Source: a virus | Length of the DNA: 20,825 nucleotides | Direction: 5' to 3' (one strand) | Virus record (IMG/VR): IMGVR_UViG_3300035670_001434 | Location: 1 to 20,825 of that record | Shown here: positions 5,989 to 11,989 of the stretch, one piece after another | Layout: the number at the start of each line of letters is the position of its first letter | Position numbering within the stretch: the first letter of the stretch is position 1 | Translations under genes and position numbers: made by a program | Notes under the pieces: generated by a model | What the model was told of the DNA's origin: nothing | Databases searched by the model: none | Seen by the model: only the letters and a program-made list of their open reading frames with translations

Positions 5989-6180
5989 ATGACCACGACC
6001 ATTCTCTGCACCGTCTTGGTGCTGTTGCTGCTCCCGCTGCTGGTGCTGCTGTGGCTGACAGAATCCCGTAAGCAACGCGCCCAGAGGTGGCGCCGGGACG
6101 GGCTCACGTATCGGGTGATCGCTGAGCGCCTCGGCTGCAGCCAGACCACCGCTCGCCGGCTGGTGGGGGTGGCGGCATGA
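5989..6180 (+). CDS. Membrane-anchored helix-turn-helix protein, 63 residues
   Basis: Residues 4-24 form an uninterrupted hydrophobic span (leucine-rich). A basic stretch 'ESRKQRAQRWRR' and a helix-turn-helix at about 38-60 ('DGLTYRVIAERLGCSQTTARRLVG') follow. This gives a single-span membrane protein with a small DNA-binding domain on the positively charged, presumably cytoplasmic, side. It could tether DNA to the membrane or regulate transcription there. A second membrane-plus-HTH protein is encoded in the lysis cassette (16445-16906). The next gene overlaps by ATGA. The start has no Shine-Dalgarno and sits right after the hairpin at 5967-5984, so its translation may be controlled. Confidence 0.65.
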   Translation: MTTTILCTVLVLLLLPLLVLLWLTESRKQRAQRWRRDGLTYRVIAERLGCSQTTARRLVGVAA

Positions 6181-6515
6181 GCGGGCAGCATGGGGCTACG
6201 GCTGAGCAGTGGGCCTACGCCGCTGTCCGCACCGGCCAAAACCACTTCGCCTGCATCCTCGAACTCCGCGCCCGCGTCGAGGCGCTGGAGGCTGCGGCCA
6301 ACTTATCAGCCGGCCTTACAAGTTCCAACCATCCGGCCGCACCAGATAGTTCGCTGGTCAAGAGGGTGCATAGCTGCATCGTGGGCGAGCCACCGTGTGG
6401 CCGCATGCGGGCCCGCGCCGCAATCCGCGAGGTGGCGGCGGCTGCCAGGGATCTCAGGTTCACCACCGCCAAGGCCCTGATCGACTGGTTGGAGAGGGAG
6501 GTGGGCCGTGGCTGA
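6177..6515 (+). CDS. Small hypothetical protein, 112 residues
   Basis: The ATGA overlap with the previous gene fixes the start. The sequence has a helical N-terminal part ('HFACILELRARVEALEAAAN'), a polar middle with two cysteines (about residues 67 and 74) and an Ala/Arg-rich C-terminal helix ending 'ALIDWLEREVGRG'. No known family or catalytic motif is visible. Gene 6508 starts inside its last codons, so it belongs to the same translationally coupled group. Confidence 0.6.
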   Translation: MSGQHGATAEQWAYAAVRTGQNHFACILELRARVEALEAAANLSAGLTSSNHPAAPDSSLVKRVHSCIVGEPPCGRMRARAAIREVAAAARDLRFTTAKALIDWLEREVGRG

Positions 6516-6729
6516 ACTGTCGCCAGCGGCTCAGGCGGTGCTGAATGCGGTACATGCTGTCTATTGGAAGCATGACGCTGAGTGTCCTGCTGACGCCGAG
6601 ATCATTGCCGCCGCCCTCCGAGCTGCTGCGGATCAGACAACACAACCAGACCCTTTAATGGGTATCGGCTGCGTTATTTACTCAAGAGCCATTTATGCCA
6701 TCGCCACCGAACTGGAGAACCACCAATGA
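6508..6729 (+). CDS. Small hypothetical protein, 73 residues
   Basis: GTG start overlapping the previous gene by 8 bp; 'GAGAGGGAGGTGG' just upstream can act as a Shine-Dalgarno. The N-terminal pattern 'SPAAQAVLNAVHAVYW' followed by 'PADAEIIAAALRAAADQ' and 'YSRAIYAIATELEN' resembles a small helical family frequent in cyanobacteria and cyanophages, for which I know no function. The stop overlaps the next start by ATGA. Confidence 0.65.
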   Translation: MAELSPAAQAVLNAVHAVYWKHDAECPADAEIIAAALRAAADQTTQPDPLMGIGCVIYSRAIYAIATELENHQ

Positions 6730-7049
6730 GCCTTGACGTGTATTTGGAAGACGACAACGGGGAAGAGTTGTATTCGCGCAACATCACCCACAACCTGAAC
6801 AAGATGGCTGGCACCGCTGGAATTTATGAGGCTTTGTGGCGTCCTGAAGAGATTGGCATCACAACTGCTCACCAGCTAATTGAACCGATCTCAAAGGGGA
6901 TTGCATTCTTGGCCATGCACCGCATTATCTGCGAGCAAGACAATCCGCCCAATGGCTGGGGCGACTGGGAAGGTCTGTATGACTTCTGCTGCGACTATCT
7001 CAAGGCTTGCACTGCTCACCCACTAGCCACTGTTCGCGTTTCCCGCTAA
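6726..7049 (+). CDS. Conserved phage/bacterial protein of the 'MSLDVYL' type, unknown function
   Basis: The 107-residue protein has 'SLDVYLEDDNGEELYSRNIT', 'ITHNLNKMAGTAGIYEALWR', 'PPNGWGDWEGL' and ends 'ATVRVSR'. I recognise this set of segments from small proteins found widely in phages and bacterial genomes, with no function known to me. The His-Asn and Trp-rich segments may form a binding pocket. The start overlaps the previous stop (ATGA). The DNA is somewhat less GC-rich than its neighbours. Confidence 0.8.
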   Translation: MSLDVYLEDDNGEELYSRNITHNLNKMAGTAGIYEALWRPEEIGITTAHQLIEPISKGIAFLAMHRIICEQDNPPNGWGDWEGLYDFCCDYLKACTAHPLATVRVSR

Positions 7050-7192
7050 TCCCCCGCCTCTACCACATCCAGCTCACCACCGGCCCCATCGAGCTCTACG
7101 CCGTCTCTCAAGCCCAGGCCATCCGCACCGCGCTGGAGCTGGCGGGTCCGGGTGCTCGGGTGCTCAGGGTGTGGCGGGAGGGGGAGTGGTAG
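7007..7192 (+). CDS. Small protein, start uncertain
   Basis: The convincing part is 'LYHIQLTTGPIELYAVSQAQ' followed by 'AIRTALELAGPGARVLRVWREGEW'. This is a strand-strand-helix-strand pattern common in small cyanobacterial and phage proteins. The only standard start in frame is TTG 7007, overlapping the previous gene by 43 bp. Without it, translation would have to begin near 7046-7050, where no standard start codon exists. The true N-terminus is therefore open, but the frame looks coding. No function is assigned. Confidence 0.5.
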   Translation: MHCSPTSHCSRFPLIPRLYHIQLTTGPIELYAVSQAQAIRTALELAGPGARVLRVWREGEW

Positions 7193-7200
7193 CCCGCCGA

Positions 7201-7410
7201 TCACACTCCCGGCTCATCACACTCCGAAGGCCCCCGCCGCGGCTGCTCACTCCCTGCTGGGAGCTGCAGTCCGCGGCGTTGGCATTCTTGGGTGAACCGC
7301 TGGGCCGCCGTGTGCCGGTCGCCGTCCGCCACGCTCACCCCGGCACCCTGCACCAGCCACACGGGCACGCCATCCCTGATGACTAGCTCAGTGGTGGGGA
7401 GGTGGTGCAT
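7201..7410 (-). CDS. Possible small minus-strand protein, 69 residues
   Basis: This frame fills an otherwise empty 489-bp stretch between the early plus-strand genes and the integrase. It reads 'LVIRDGVPVWLVQGAGVSVA' and then a helical segment 'RHTAAQRFTQECQRRG', a believable small protein, with a Pro/Glu-rich tail. There is no convincing Shine-Dalgarno before the ATG and no operon partner. Other frames across this high-GC stretch are also open, so it may be chance. Confidence 0.4.
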   Translation of the reverse strand: MHHLPTTELVIRDGVPVWLVQGAGVSVADGDRHTAAQRFTQECQRRGLQLPAGSEQPRRGPSECDEPGV

Positions 7411-7681
7411 GGTTCAGGGTATGTACGGGATATGCACGCTCCCCGAGATCGCCTGCCACTACTGGCTAGTTAATACGACATCCGCGAAGTGGATGAGGAG
7501 TTGTATTTGGCGGTACTGGCCTGTCGTAAAGCGCAGAGTGACTGCGCGGCAGGGGATCTAGCCGCTGCTGCAGATCAGCCGCAAGGGACTGCAGGGGACC
7601 ACAAGGGCCCATAATTTCGCGAAGTATGTACCGGCCGTCCATCGGTGCATCGGTTCCCGATTCTGCGCGTCGTATTCCCCC
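7411..7681. other. Non-coding stretch before integrase; candidate attP region
   Basis: No convincing gene is present. It contains short repeated words suited to integrase arm sites: GTATGTAC at about 7419-7426 and 7624-7631, and CGCGAAGT at about 7486 and 7618. AT-rich patches (AGTTAATACGA near 7470, TTGTATTT near 7501) could be promoter parts. In temperate phages attP commonly adjoins the integrase, so the stretch is a reasonable place to look for it. No tRNA-like segment was recognised, so the core cannot be named. Confidence 0.3.
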
Positions 7682-8680
7682 ATGGCCAGCGTGAACGTCC
7701 ATCGGGGCAGGCTGTACCTGCTGGCCAAGGTGCCACGGCGGGACGGCTCGCCAGGGCTGCAGCAGTGCCGGATCGCCCTGCGGATGGATGACTCACCGGT
7801 AAATCGCCGTACCGCAGCGAAGCAGCTCCAGGCGTTGGAGCGACAGCTGGCGACGGGGACGTTTGAGTGGGCCTACTGGACCGATCAGGAGCAGGGGATC
7901 ACCTGGCGGGAGGCGATTGCCAAGCTGCACCGCGCCAAGGTCGTCCTGGGGCGCACCAGCGAGAGCACCTGGGAGATCAACTACATGGGCCGGCTGCGGC
8001 AGATTCCGCCCAGCTCCACGGTCACCACCGACTCAATGGCGCAGGCGCTGCAGCGCTACGACCGTGCCACGTGCAGCTACAAAGAGCTGTGGTATCTGCT
8101 GCAAAATCTCGCCCGGCTGGTGGGCGTGCCTTTCCCGGAGCTGCCGGTGCCCACCTACGGCCAGGCTGAGCTGGTGGCGGTGCCCACTGATGCGGAGATC
8201 ATCGCGTGGGTGGAAGCGGCCGGCAGCGCAGCGAGCTGGTATTTCGGGATGATGGCCACCTACGGCCTCAGGCCGCACGAAGTTGAGTCGGCCACGCTGA
8301 TCGAGCGGGACTACTGCCAGGTGGCCGACGCGACCAAGACCGGATTCCGAACGGTGGTGCCAGTCCCTCGCGAGTGGGTCGAGCGGTTCCGGCTGCGCGA
8401 TCGACGACTGCGGCCTAGCAAGACCAGTGCGGGGCGTGCGGACGCCTGTTCCCGCTGGCTGCATAAGGAAATCCGCCGGCTGGGCTTGCCATGGCGCCCC
8501 TATGCGCTGCGGCACGCCTACGCCGGCAGGCTGTGGCGCGAGGGAGGTGGGCGGCTGGACATCTACACGGCGGCCAGGTTGATGGGGCATACCGCGACCC
8601 AGCACGCCAAGACCTACCGTGCTCACATTCAGCCTCACCAGGTGGCGGAGGCGGCGGAGAGGGCGTTGAGCGGTGGCTGA
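7682..8680 (+). CDS. int: Tyrosine recombinase (phage integrase)
   Basis: The 332-residue protein shows the catalytic series of tyrosine recombinases: Arg197 in 'TYGLRPHEVE', Lys219 in 'ATKTG', Arg277-His278 in 'PYALRHAYA', His303 in 'MGHTATQHAK' and the nucleophile Tyr312 in 'KTYRAHI'. The first His of the usual H-x-L-R-H box is Tyr (YALRH), a substitution I also associate with cyanobacterial integrases. The N-terminal half (about 1-165) would carry the arm- and core-binding domains. It catalyses site-specific integration and excision of phage DNA. The convergent HTH gene just downstream is a likely excisionase. The ATG at 7682 gives a normal length. Confidence 0.93.
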   Translation: MASVNVHRGRLYLLAKVPRRDGSPGLQQCRIALRMDDSPVNRRTAAKQLQALERQLATGTFEWAYWTDQEQGITWREAIAKLHRAKVVLGRTSESTWEINYMGRLRQIPPSSTVTTDSMAQALQRYDRATCSYKELWYLLQNLARLVGVPFPELPVPTYGQAELVAVPTDAEIIAWVEAAGSAASWYFGMMATYGLRPHEVESATLIERDYCQVADATKTGFRTVVPVPREWVERFRLRDRRLRPSKTSAGRADACSRWLHKEIRRLGLPWRPYALRHAYAGRLWREGGGRLDIYTAARLMGHTATQHAKTYRAHIQPHQVAEAAERALSGG

Positions 8681-8894
8681 GCCGAAGAGTCTGCGCCAAG
8701 CCCTGGTGGCCATGCTGGCCAGTTACCAGGAAGAGGTCAGATCAGGCCGGCACGTTCCGCCGCCCCCGCCCCCGGCACAACCGCCCCAACATTCACCCTC
8801 ACCATCCGCCGCTGAGCCCCGACCGGTGACAGATCCACCAGCTCCCGACCCCAGCGCCAGCGCGAGCGGCGGCAACTGTCTGCCTCATGGATAA
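8673..8894 (+). CDS. Possible proline-rich small protein after integrase
   Basis: GTG start overlapping the integrase stop by 8 bp. The first 25 residues ('AEPKSLRQALVAMLASYQEE') look like a real amphipathic helix. The rest is Pro/Ser-rich and low complexity. The frame lies antisense to the last 158 bp of the excisionase-like gene (8737-8979), which has the stronger evidence. Either the two coexist as a convergent overlap or this frame is partly chance. No function is assigned. Confidence 0.35.
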   Translation: MAEPKSLRQALVAMLASYQEEVRSGRHVPPPPPPAQPPQHSPSPSAAEPRPVTDPPAPDPSASASGGNCLPHG

Positions 8895-8979
8895 GGCGCT
8901 TGATGTGCCGCTCACTGCAGCCAAGGGCCTTGGCGGCTTCGGCCACAGTAAGCAGCATCCTGGGGCTGCACTTCCCCAT
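8737..8979 (-). CDS. Excisionase/MerR-like HTH protein
   Basis: The 80-residue protein carries the helix-turn-helix typical of phage excisionases and MerR-type winged helices at residues 9-30: 'LLTVAEAAKALGCSERHIKR'. A basic Trp/Arg stretch and 'RRMVRVNVGAVV', the likely wing, follow. Being last in the leftward operon and convergent with the integrase fits an excision or directionality factor; a small repressor is the alternative. ATG 8979 has GGAGG 7 bp upstream. GTG 8985, which overlaps the previous stop as GTGA, is another possible start. Confidence 0.72.
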   Translation of the reverse strand: MGKCSPRMLLTVAEAAKALGCSERHIKRLIHEADSCRRSRWRWGRELVDLSPVGAQRRMVRVNVGAVVPGAGAAERAGLI

Positions 8980-8981
8980 CC

Positions 8982-9281
8982 TCACCCCTCCACCACGTAC
9001 AGGGAGCAGTCACGGGCGAACCCCGGACCCTCTTCGATCGGGTCGGGGAATCCCAAGCTGCACGTCTCACCGCGCCATTCCTGGCAGCGCTCGCACGACG
9101 GGTCACCGGGCCCCGGCGGGGGGCAGTAGCCCTCGGGCAACACGTCCCGGTAGATCTTGCCGACACGGATCTGCCGGATGGTTTCCCGGCTGCAGCCGTA
9201 GAGCTTGCCGAGTGCGCGATGCGTTTCGGTCGAAGTGATGATGGCCGCCACCTGCTCGGCCGTGAACTTCCGGGTGCTCAT
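8982..9281 (-). CDS. HTH protein with C-terminal four-cysteine module
   Basis: Residues 5-45 form a HTH ('FTAEQVAAIITSTETHRALG', then 'YGCSRETIRQIRVGKIYRDV'), as in small phage DNA-binding proteins. The C-terminal half holds Cys63-x2-Cys66-x7-Cys74-x17-Cys92 with aromatic and proline residues between them ('CQEWRGETCSLGFPDP', 'GFARDCSLYV'), probably a zinc knuckle, comparable to that of gene 1646-1825. A regulator or DNA-end-binding protein is plausible. The start overlaps the dCTP deaminase stop (ATGA). Confidence 0.75.
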   Translation of the reverse strand: MSTRKFTAEQVAAIITSTETHRALGKLYGCSRETIRQIRVGKIYRDVLPEGYCPPPGPGDPSCERCQEWRGETCSLGFPDPIEEGPGFARDCSLYVVEG

Positions 9282-9790
9282 CCCTTGCTCGCGTGCACGG
9301 TGGTGTGACCGTTGTAGCGGCCAGTCTCCGCGTAGCTGGTCAATGGCTGTTCAGCCATCAAATGAAACACAATCTGCCCGATTTTCATGCCGGGCCACAG
9401 CAGCTGCGGCCAAAGCTGGCGGTTGTTGCGCAGCTCCATGGTGAGCACCGATCCATTCCACCCGGGATCCAGCCACACGGCGAGAGCCTGATCCAACCCT
9501 TCGCGCGCGCGGCTCGACTTGAGCCGAAACTCCCCGGCGATGTCGTCGGGGATGTTGAACACCTCGATGGTGTCCGCCAGACAGAACTGCCCCGGCCTGA
9601 GCTCATACGGATCATCCTGGCTATGCCGGTGCAGCGGATAGGGCACGAGCTCAGGCGACTGCGCCGATTCGATCAGCAACGTGCCACCCAGCCGCACGTC
9701 AAGCGACGCCGGGTTGATCAGCGCCGGATCCCAGCCCACCACCATGCCACCTTCGCAGCGGCTGCGGATCTGCCAATCAGCGAGGATCAC
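9278..9790 (-). CDS. dcd: dCTP deaminase / dUTPase-family enzyme
   Basis: The 170-residue protein matches the Dcd family: 'ILADWQIRSR' near the N-terminus, 'INPASLDVRLGGTLLIE', 'FRLKSSRAREGL' (residues about 88-99), 'WLDPGWNGSVLTMELRN' with Glu119 at the place of the Dcd catalytic Glu, and 'PGMKIGQIVFH'. It converts dCTP to dUTP; some homologues also hydrolyse dUTP to dUMP. It thereby supplies dTMP precursors for phage replication or removes dUTP. The GTG start at 9790 overlaps the previous stop (GTGA) and sits just ahead of the family's usual N-terminal motif; starts further upstream would be longer than family proteins. Confidence 0.9.
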   Translation of the reverse strand: MILADWQIRSRCEGGMVVGWDPALINPASLDVRLGGTLLIESAQSPELVPYPLHRHSQDDPYELRPGQFCLADTIEVFNIPDDIAGEFRLKSSRAREGLDQALAVWLDPGWNGSVLTMELRNNRQLWPQLLWPGMKIGQIVFHLMAEQPLTSYAETGRYNGHTTVHASKG

Positions 9791-10056
9791 TTGATCGTCT
9801 CCAGAACGTGTTTTGCAAACGCCGTGTGCGTCATCACGGCGTGATTTCCCGGCGGCCGGCCGTAGCTGTCCTGCCACCAAGCAGTGAACGCAGCACCGAT
9901 CAGCTCATCGCGCTGTTGCTGGCGCTCAGCCTCCGTCAGGCCGGTGTAGGTGCCGTGCCGACGGTGCGCCGGATCATGCCGGCCATCGGCGGTGTAGAGC
10001 TCCTCAAGTCGATCTTGCCGAGCGGTTTGCTCGACCGGGTTGCAATCGTGGCTCAT
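9787..10056 (-). CDS. Small conserved protein, 89 residues
   Basis: ATG 10056 overlaps the stop of the preceding gene (ATGA). The sequence 'ARQDRLEELYTADGRHDPAH', 'HGTYTGL' and 'AAFTAWWQDSYGRPPGN' has the look of small proteins encoded in picocyanobacterial genomes and phages, where 'LY..DGR...HP.HG.YTGL' recurs. No function is known to me. It is soluble, with no membrane segment or metal motif. Confidence 0.7.
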   Translation of the reverse strand: MSHDCNPVEQTARQDRLEELYTADGRHDPAHRRHGTYTGLTEAERQQQRDELIGAAFTAWWQDSYGRPPGNHAVMTHTAFAKHVLETIK

Positions 10057-10265
10057 GACGTGATGGGTGAGCTGGACAGTTGGACTTGGCAGATCCGCCA
10101 TTCGTAGCCATCGGCATCGACCACGAAGTAATGGGGCCAGCCTGCGGGCCCACAGCCCAGGGCGGCGGTGACGATGGCGGCCTGCTGCGGGTGGCCGGCG
10201 ATGTAGACGTGATCACCAGCCTTGAACCGCCACGGGTTGGCGGTGCGCGTTGCGGTTAGAGCCAT
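10053..10265 (-). CDS. Small SH3/KOW-like protein, 70 residues
   Basis: The middle reads 'PWRFKAGDHVYIAGHPQQ', 'AIVTAALGCGPAGWPHYFVV' and 'ADGYEWRICQVQLS', alternating strands with Gly-Asp turns like a small beta-barrel (KOW/SH3-type). Such proteins are frequent in cyanobacteria and cyanophages and lack a defined role. It overlaps the preceding gene's 3' end by 10 bp and the next start by ATGA. Confidence 0.7.
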   Translation of the reverse strand: MALTATRTANPWRFKAGDHVYIAGHPQQAAIVTAALGCGPAGWPHYFVVDADGYEWRICQVQLSSSPITS

Positions 10266-10489
10266 GTACAGGATCTCCGGCTGTGAACAGTGATGGAACT
10301 CGCGTCCGGGTGGCGCCGTTCGGCGAACTGATGGGCCTGCTGTTTGCAGGTGGCGCGGATGGTGCAGCGCATCGGCCGGCGGCAGGGGAAATGCACCTCC
10401 ACAGGCCAGAACTGGGCGCCTGGAGCAGTGGTGCGGGTGATGCCCTCGCCAGCGGACTGGCAGGGGTCGCCATCGGGGAGGAAGGTCAC
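10256..10489 (-). CDS. Small cysteine-containing protein, 77 residues
   Basis: GTG start at 10489 overlaps the preceding stop (GTGA). The protein reads 'TFLPDGDPCQSAGEGITRTT', 'APGAQFWPVEVHFPCRRPMR' and 'CTIRATCKQQAHQFAERRHP', with five cysteines spread over most of its length (one close to the C-terminus) and a basic C-terminal half. I do not recognise it. The stop-start chain on both sides supports translation. Confidence 0.55.
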   Translation of the reverse strand: MTFLPDGDPCQSAGEGITRTTAPGAQFWPVEVHFPCRRPMRCTIRATCKQQAHQFAERRHPDASSITVHSRRSCTWL

Positions 10490-10647
10490 CGGATCACCTC
10501 CACCCCCTGGATCAGGGCCTCGCGCTGGAGCACCACGGCAGTGGCCACCATGCCCAGCAAGCACAGCAGCAGGGCGGCTACGGCTCGGCGACCGGCAGCG
10601 GCCTGGGCAGCAGCCTCAGCTCGCCGCGCCTGGTCCTGACGGAGCAC
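10486..10647 (-). CDS. 53-residue single-span membrane protein
   Basis: From GTG 10647 the protein has a polar Arg/Ala/Gln helix ('RQDQARRAEAAAQAAAGRR'), then a membrane span at about residues 23-41 ('AVAALLLCLLGMVATAVVL') and a short tail. The frame stays open further upstream, but that part overlaps the well-supported gene at 10664-10825, so I chose a start after that gene's stop. TTG 10656 is an alternative. The topology (cytoplasmic coiled segment plus one span) resembles small phage accessory membrane proteins. Confidence 0.5.
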   Translation of the reverse strand: MLRQDQARRAEAAAQAAAGRRAVAALLLCLLGMVATAVVLQREALIQGVEVIR

Positions 10648-10663
10648 AGCAGCCAAGCGGCGA

Positions 10664-10825
10664 TCACAGGGAGCAGCATGGCCGTTCGTGGATGGAGAGA
10701 ATCTGCGCCTGCGGGAAGCGGCTCTCGAAACATTCGCGGATCGAGTCCTTGGTCCAGCCGTTGCCGGCGATCCATTCAAGATCGTGTCGTTCATTGTCTT
10801 TGATGTAGGTGATGAAGTAGGCCAT
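10664..10825 (-). CDS. 53-residue protein, unknown function
   Basis: The ATG starts 3 bp after the stop of the preceding gene. The protein reads 'MAYFITYIKDNERHDLEWIA', 'GNGWTKDSIRECFESRFPQA' and 'QILSIHERPCCSL': strand, helix-turn-helix-like, strand. The amino-acid make-up is natural for a small soluble protein, unlike the Pro/Arg-rich translation of the other frames here. I do not recognise it; 'W..~DSIRECFE..FP.A.I' could be a small fold binding nucleic acid, but that is a guess. Confidence 0.6.
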   Translation of the reverse strand: MAYFITYIKDNERHDLEWIAGNGWTKDSIRECFESRFPQAQILSIHERPCCSL

Positions 10826-10828
10826 TGG

Positions 10829-11134
10829 TTAAAACGCCTGCGTGGATTGGCGGATGAACTGAACACATCGCTCCAGTTCAACGATCAGATCAACCGCTAG
10901 GGACTTGGGCACGGCGATCCCCGAATCCCAGGCGTTGTCCGCGATGGCGTTGGCGGTGGCCCTGGTCGAGTCGATCAGGCCCACCAGCAGGGGCATGAGG
11001 GGCTGGTTGCGCTGGCCCACGTCGGGCAGCTGAACCAGCGAATCGACGTGGGCCGGCAGCGCCTGGCGGGCGGCCTGAAGGATCAGGTCGGAAAGTGCGC
11101 CATCGCAGGAGAGGGGTTGGGTGGGGGTGGGCAT
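10829..11134 (-). CDS. Small helical protein, 101 residues
   Basis: The protein is predicted mostly helical with hydrophobic heptads: 'LSDLILQAARQALPAHVDSL', 'RNQPLMPLLVGLIDSTRATA' and 'AVDLIVELERCVQFIRQSTQ'. There is no membrane span, metal motif or recognised domain. It lies 6 bp after the zinc-ribbon gene and 3 bp before the next one, in the leftward early operon. It could be a structural or adaptor protein. No function is assigned. Confidence 0.6.
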   Translation of the reverse strand: MPTPTQPLSCDGALSDLILQAARQALPAHVDSLVQLPDVGQRNQPLMPLLVGLIDSTRATANAIADNAWDSGIAVPKSLAVDLIVELERCVQFIRQSTQAF

Positions 11135-11140
11135 GGCGTG

Positions 11141-11326
11141 TCAGTCAGGGATGCGGATATAACCATGCCCGTTACACGTTGGGCAGGTTTTCTGTGTGAC
11201 ACCATTGCCGGTGTCCATGATTGAATCAATAAGTAATGCAATCGGCAGGTAGGCGGTCAAGCCGACCGCTATTGGGTTAAAGACAATCTTTTTGCCTTTG
11301 CATTTAGGGCACAGAATGTTTGGCAT
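11141..11326 (-). CDS. Small DnaJ-type zinc-ribbon protein with hydrophobic middle
   Basis: Two CxxCxGx knuckles, Cys6/Cys9 ('CPKCKGKK') and Cys48/Cys51 ('CPTCNGHGY'), flank a hydrophobic stretch at about 19-37 ('IAVGLTAYLPIALLIDSIM'). The knuckles match the zinc-binding repeats of DnaJ and related ribbon proteins. The intervening hydrophobic segment is odd for a soluble ribbon; it may be a membrane hairpin or a buried helix. The DNA is AT-richer than neighbouring genes. The preceding 33 bp contain a nine-codon frame starting inside the Gp157 stop, too short to call. Confidence 0.65.
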   Translation of the reverse strand: MPNILCPKCKGKKIVFNPIAVGLTAYLPIALLIDSIMDTGNGVTQKTCPTCNGHGYIRIPD

Positions 11327-11358
11327 GGCTTAAGTCTCTTGTGCGGTGATCGTGTCGC

Positions 11359-11904
11359 TCATTTGATACTCCAACTCCGCCGCTCCACCAGGGAGCAGCC
11401 GTCAATCTGCTGGCCCTGCTTCAAGGCTGCAGCAATGGCCGTCTTGTCGGCGCTGTAGACGGTCTTCACCCGCTGGAACTGCTCCGGCAGGTCGGCTACT
11501 TCGGCGGTGAGATCCACGGCAGTGACGCGGCGGCTGGTGAGCTTGTGCTCGGGCAGCTGATAGGAGGTCTCGTCAGGGATCGCCTTCTGCAGCGCCGCCA
11601 CCAGCCGATCCTGCAGAATGTCGGCCTGCTGCTCATCAGCGGCGGCCAGATCAGCCAGCGCCTGGGCGCGGGCCTTGCGGGCATCACGGCGGACCCGAAG
11701 CGAGTCGATCACCCAGCACCAGGCGTCGGCCTTGGCGAGGATGGCCTGGCGGTTGTCGGCTTCGACTGAGATCAGGCCTTCAAGGGTGGCAGTGGCCTGC
11801 GCCACCACAGCAGGGTCATCGCTGAACAGGTCGGCAGCGGCGGCGTCGATCTGCTGCTGCAGACGGAGCGCGTCTCCGGTTAGGTCGTAGAGGGTGGCAG
11901 GCAT
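11359..11904 (-). CDS. Siphovirus Gp157-family protein
   Basis: The 181-residue protein follows the Gp157 pattern: 'MPATLYDLTGDALRLQQQID' at the N-terminus, a long central coiled-coil region ('KADAWCWVIDSLRVRRDARK'), then 'KLTSRRVTAVDLTAEVADLP', 'FQRVKTVYSADKTAIAAALK', 'QGQQIDGCSLVERRSWSIK'. Gp157 proteins occur in the early region of siphoviruses; a Streptococcus thermophilus phage homologue has been linked to resistance against phage DNA, but the activity is unknown. ATG 11904 was chosen because family proteins begin 'M..LYDL'. It heads the leftward operon, 21 bp downstream of copy 3 of the recurring element. Confidence 0.85.
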   Translation of the reverse strand: MPATLYDLTGDALRLQQQIDAAAADLFSDDPAVVAQATATLEGLISVEADNRQAILAKADAWCWVIDSLRVRRDARKARAQALADLAAADEQQADILQDRLVAALQKAIPDETSYQLPEHKLTSRRVTAVDLTAEVADLPEQFQRVKTVYSADKTAIAAALKQGQQIDGCSLVERRSWSIK

Positions 11905-11925
11905 AGGCGAGTGGTGCAGACCCGC

Positions 11926-11957
11926 CAATCGTACCGGTTAGGTTCCGGATCTGCACC
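11926..11957 (-). promoter_or_regulatory. Copy 3 of recurring CCGGAACCTA element, in a divergent intergenic region
   Basis: Read on the minus strand it begins GGTGCAGATCCGGAACCTA, with CGGTACGATT following, closely matching copy 2 at 5892-5923. It ends 21 bp before the Gp157 start. On the plus strand the same stretch shows TAGGT and ACCTA as an inverted pair, and TAAGAT at 11958-11963 could be a -10 box for the sigma gene. It may therefore control both divergent genes. Confidence 0.45.
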
Positions 11958-11989
11958 TAAGATGAGGCAGATTCGTCACACTCGCCCCG

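Noticed and set aside
7560-7681. tRNA fragment marking an att site
   Set aside because: GGTTC-like words occur near 7650, but no acceptor stem or convincing T arm could be folded.
8033-8713. Minus-strand frame of 226 codons
   Set aside because: It is antisense to the integrase, which has the full catalytic residue set.
11327-11358. Nine-codon frame starting inside the Gp157 stop
   Set aside because: It is too short to support as a gene, although its ATGA junction follows the local pattern.
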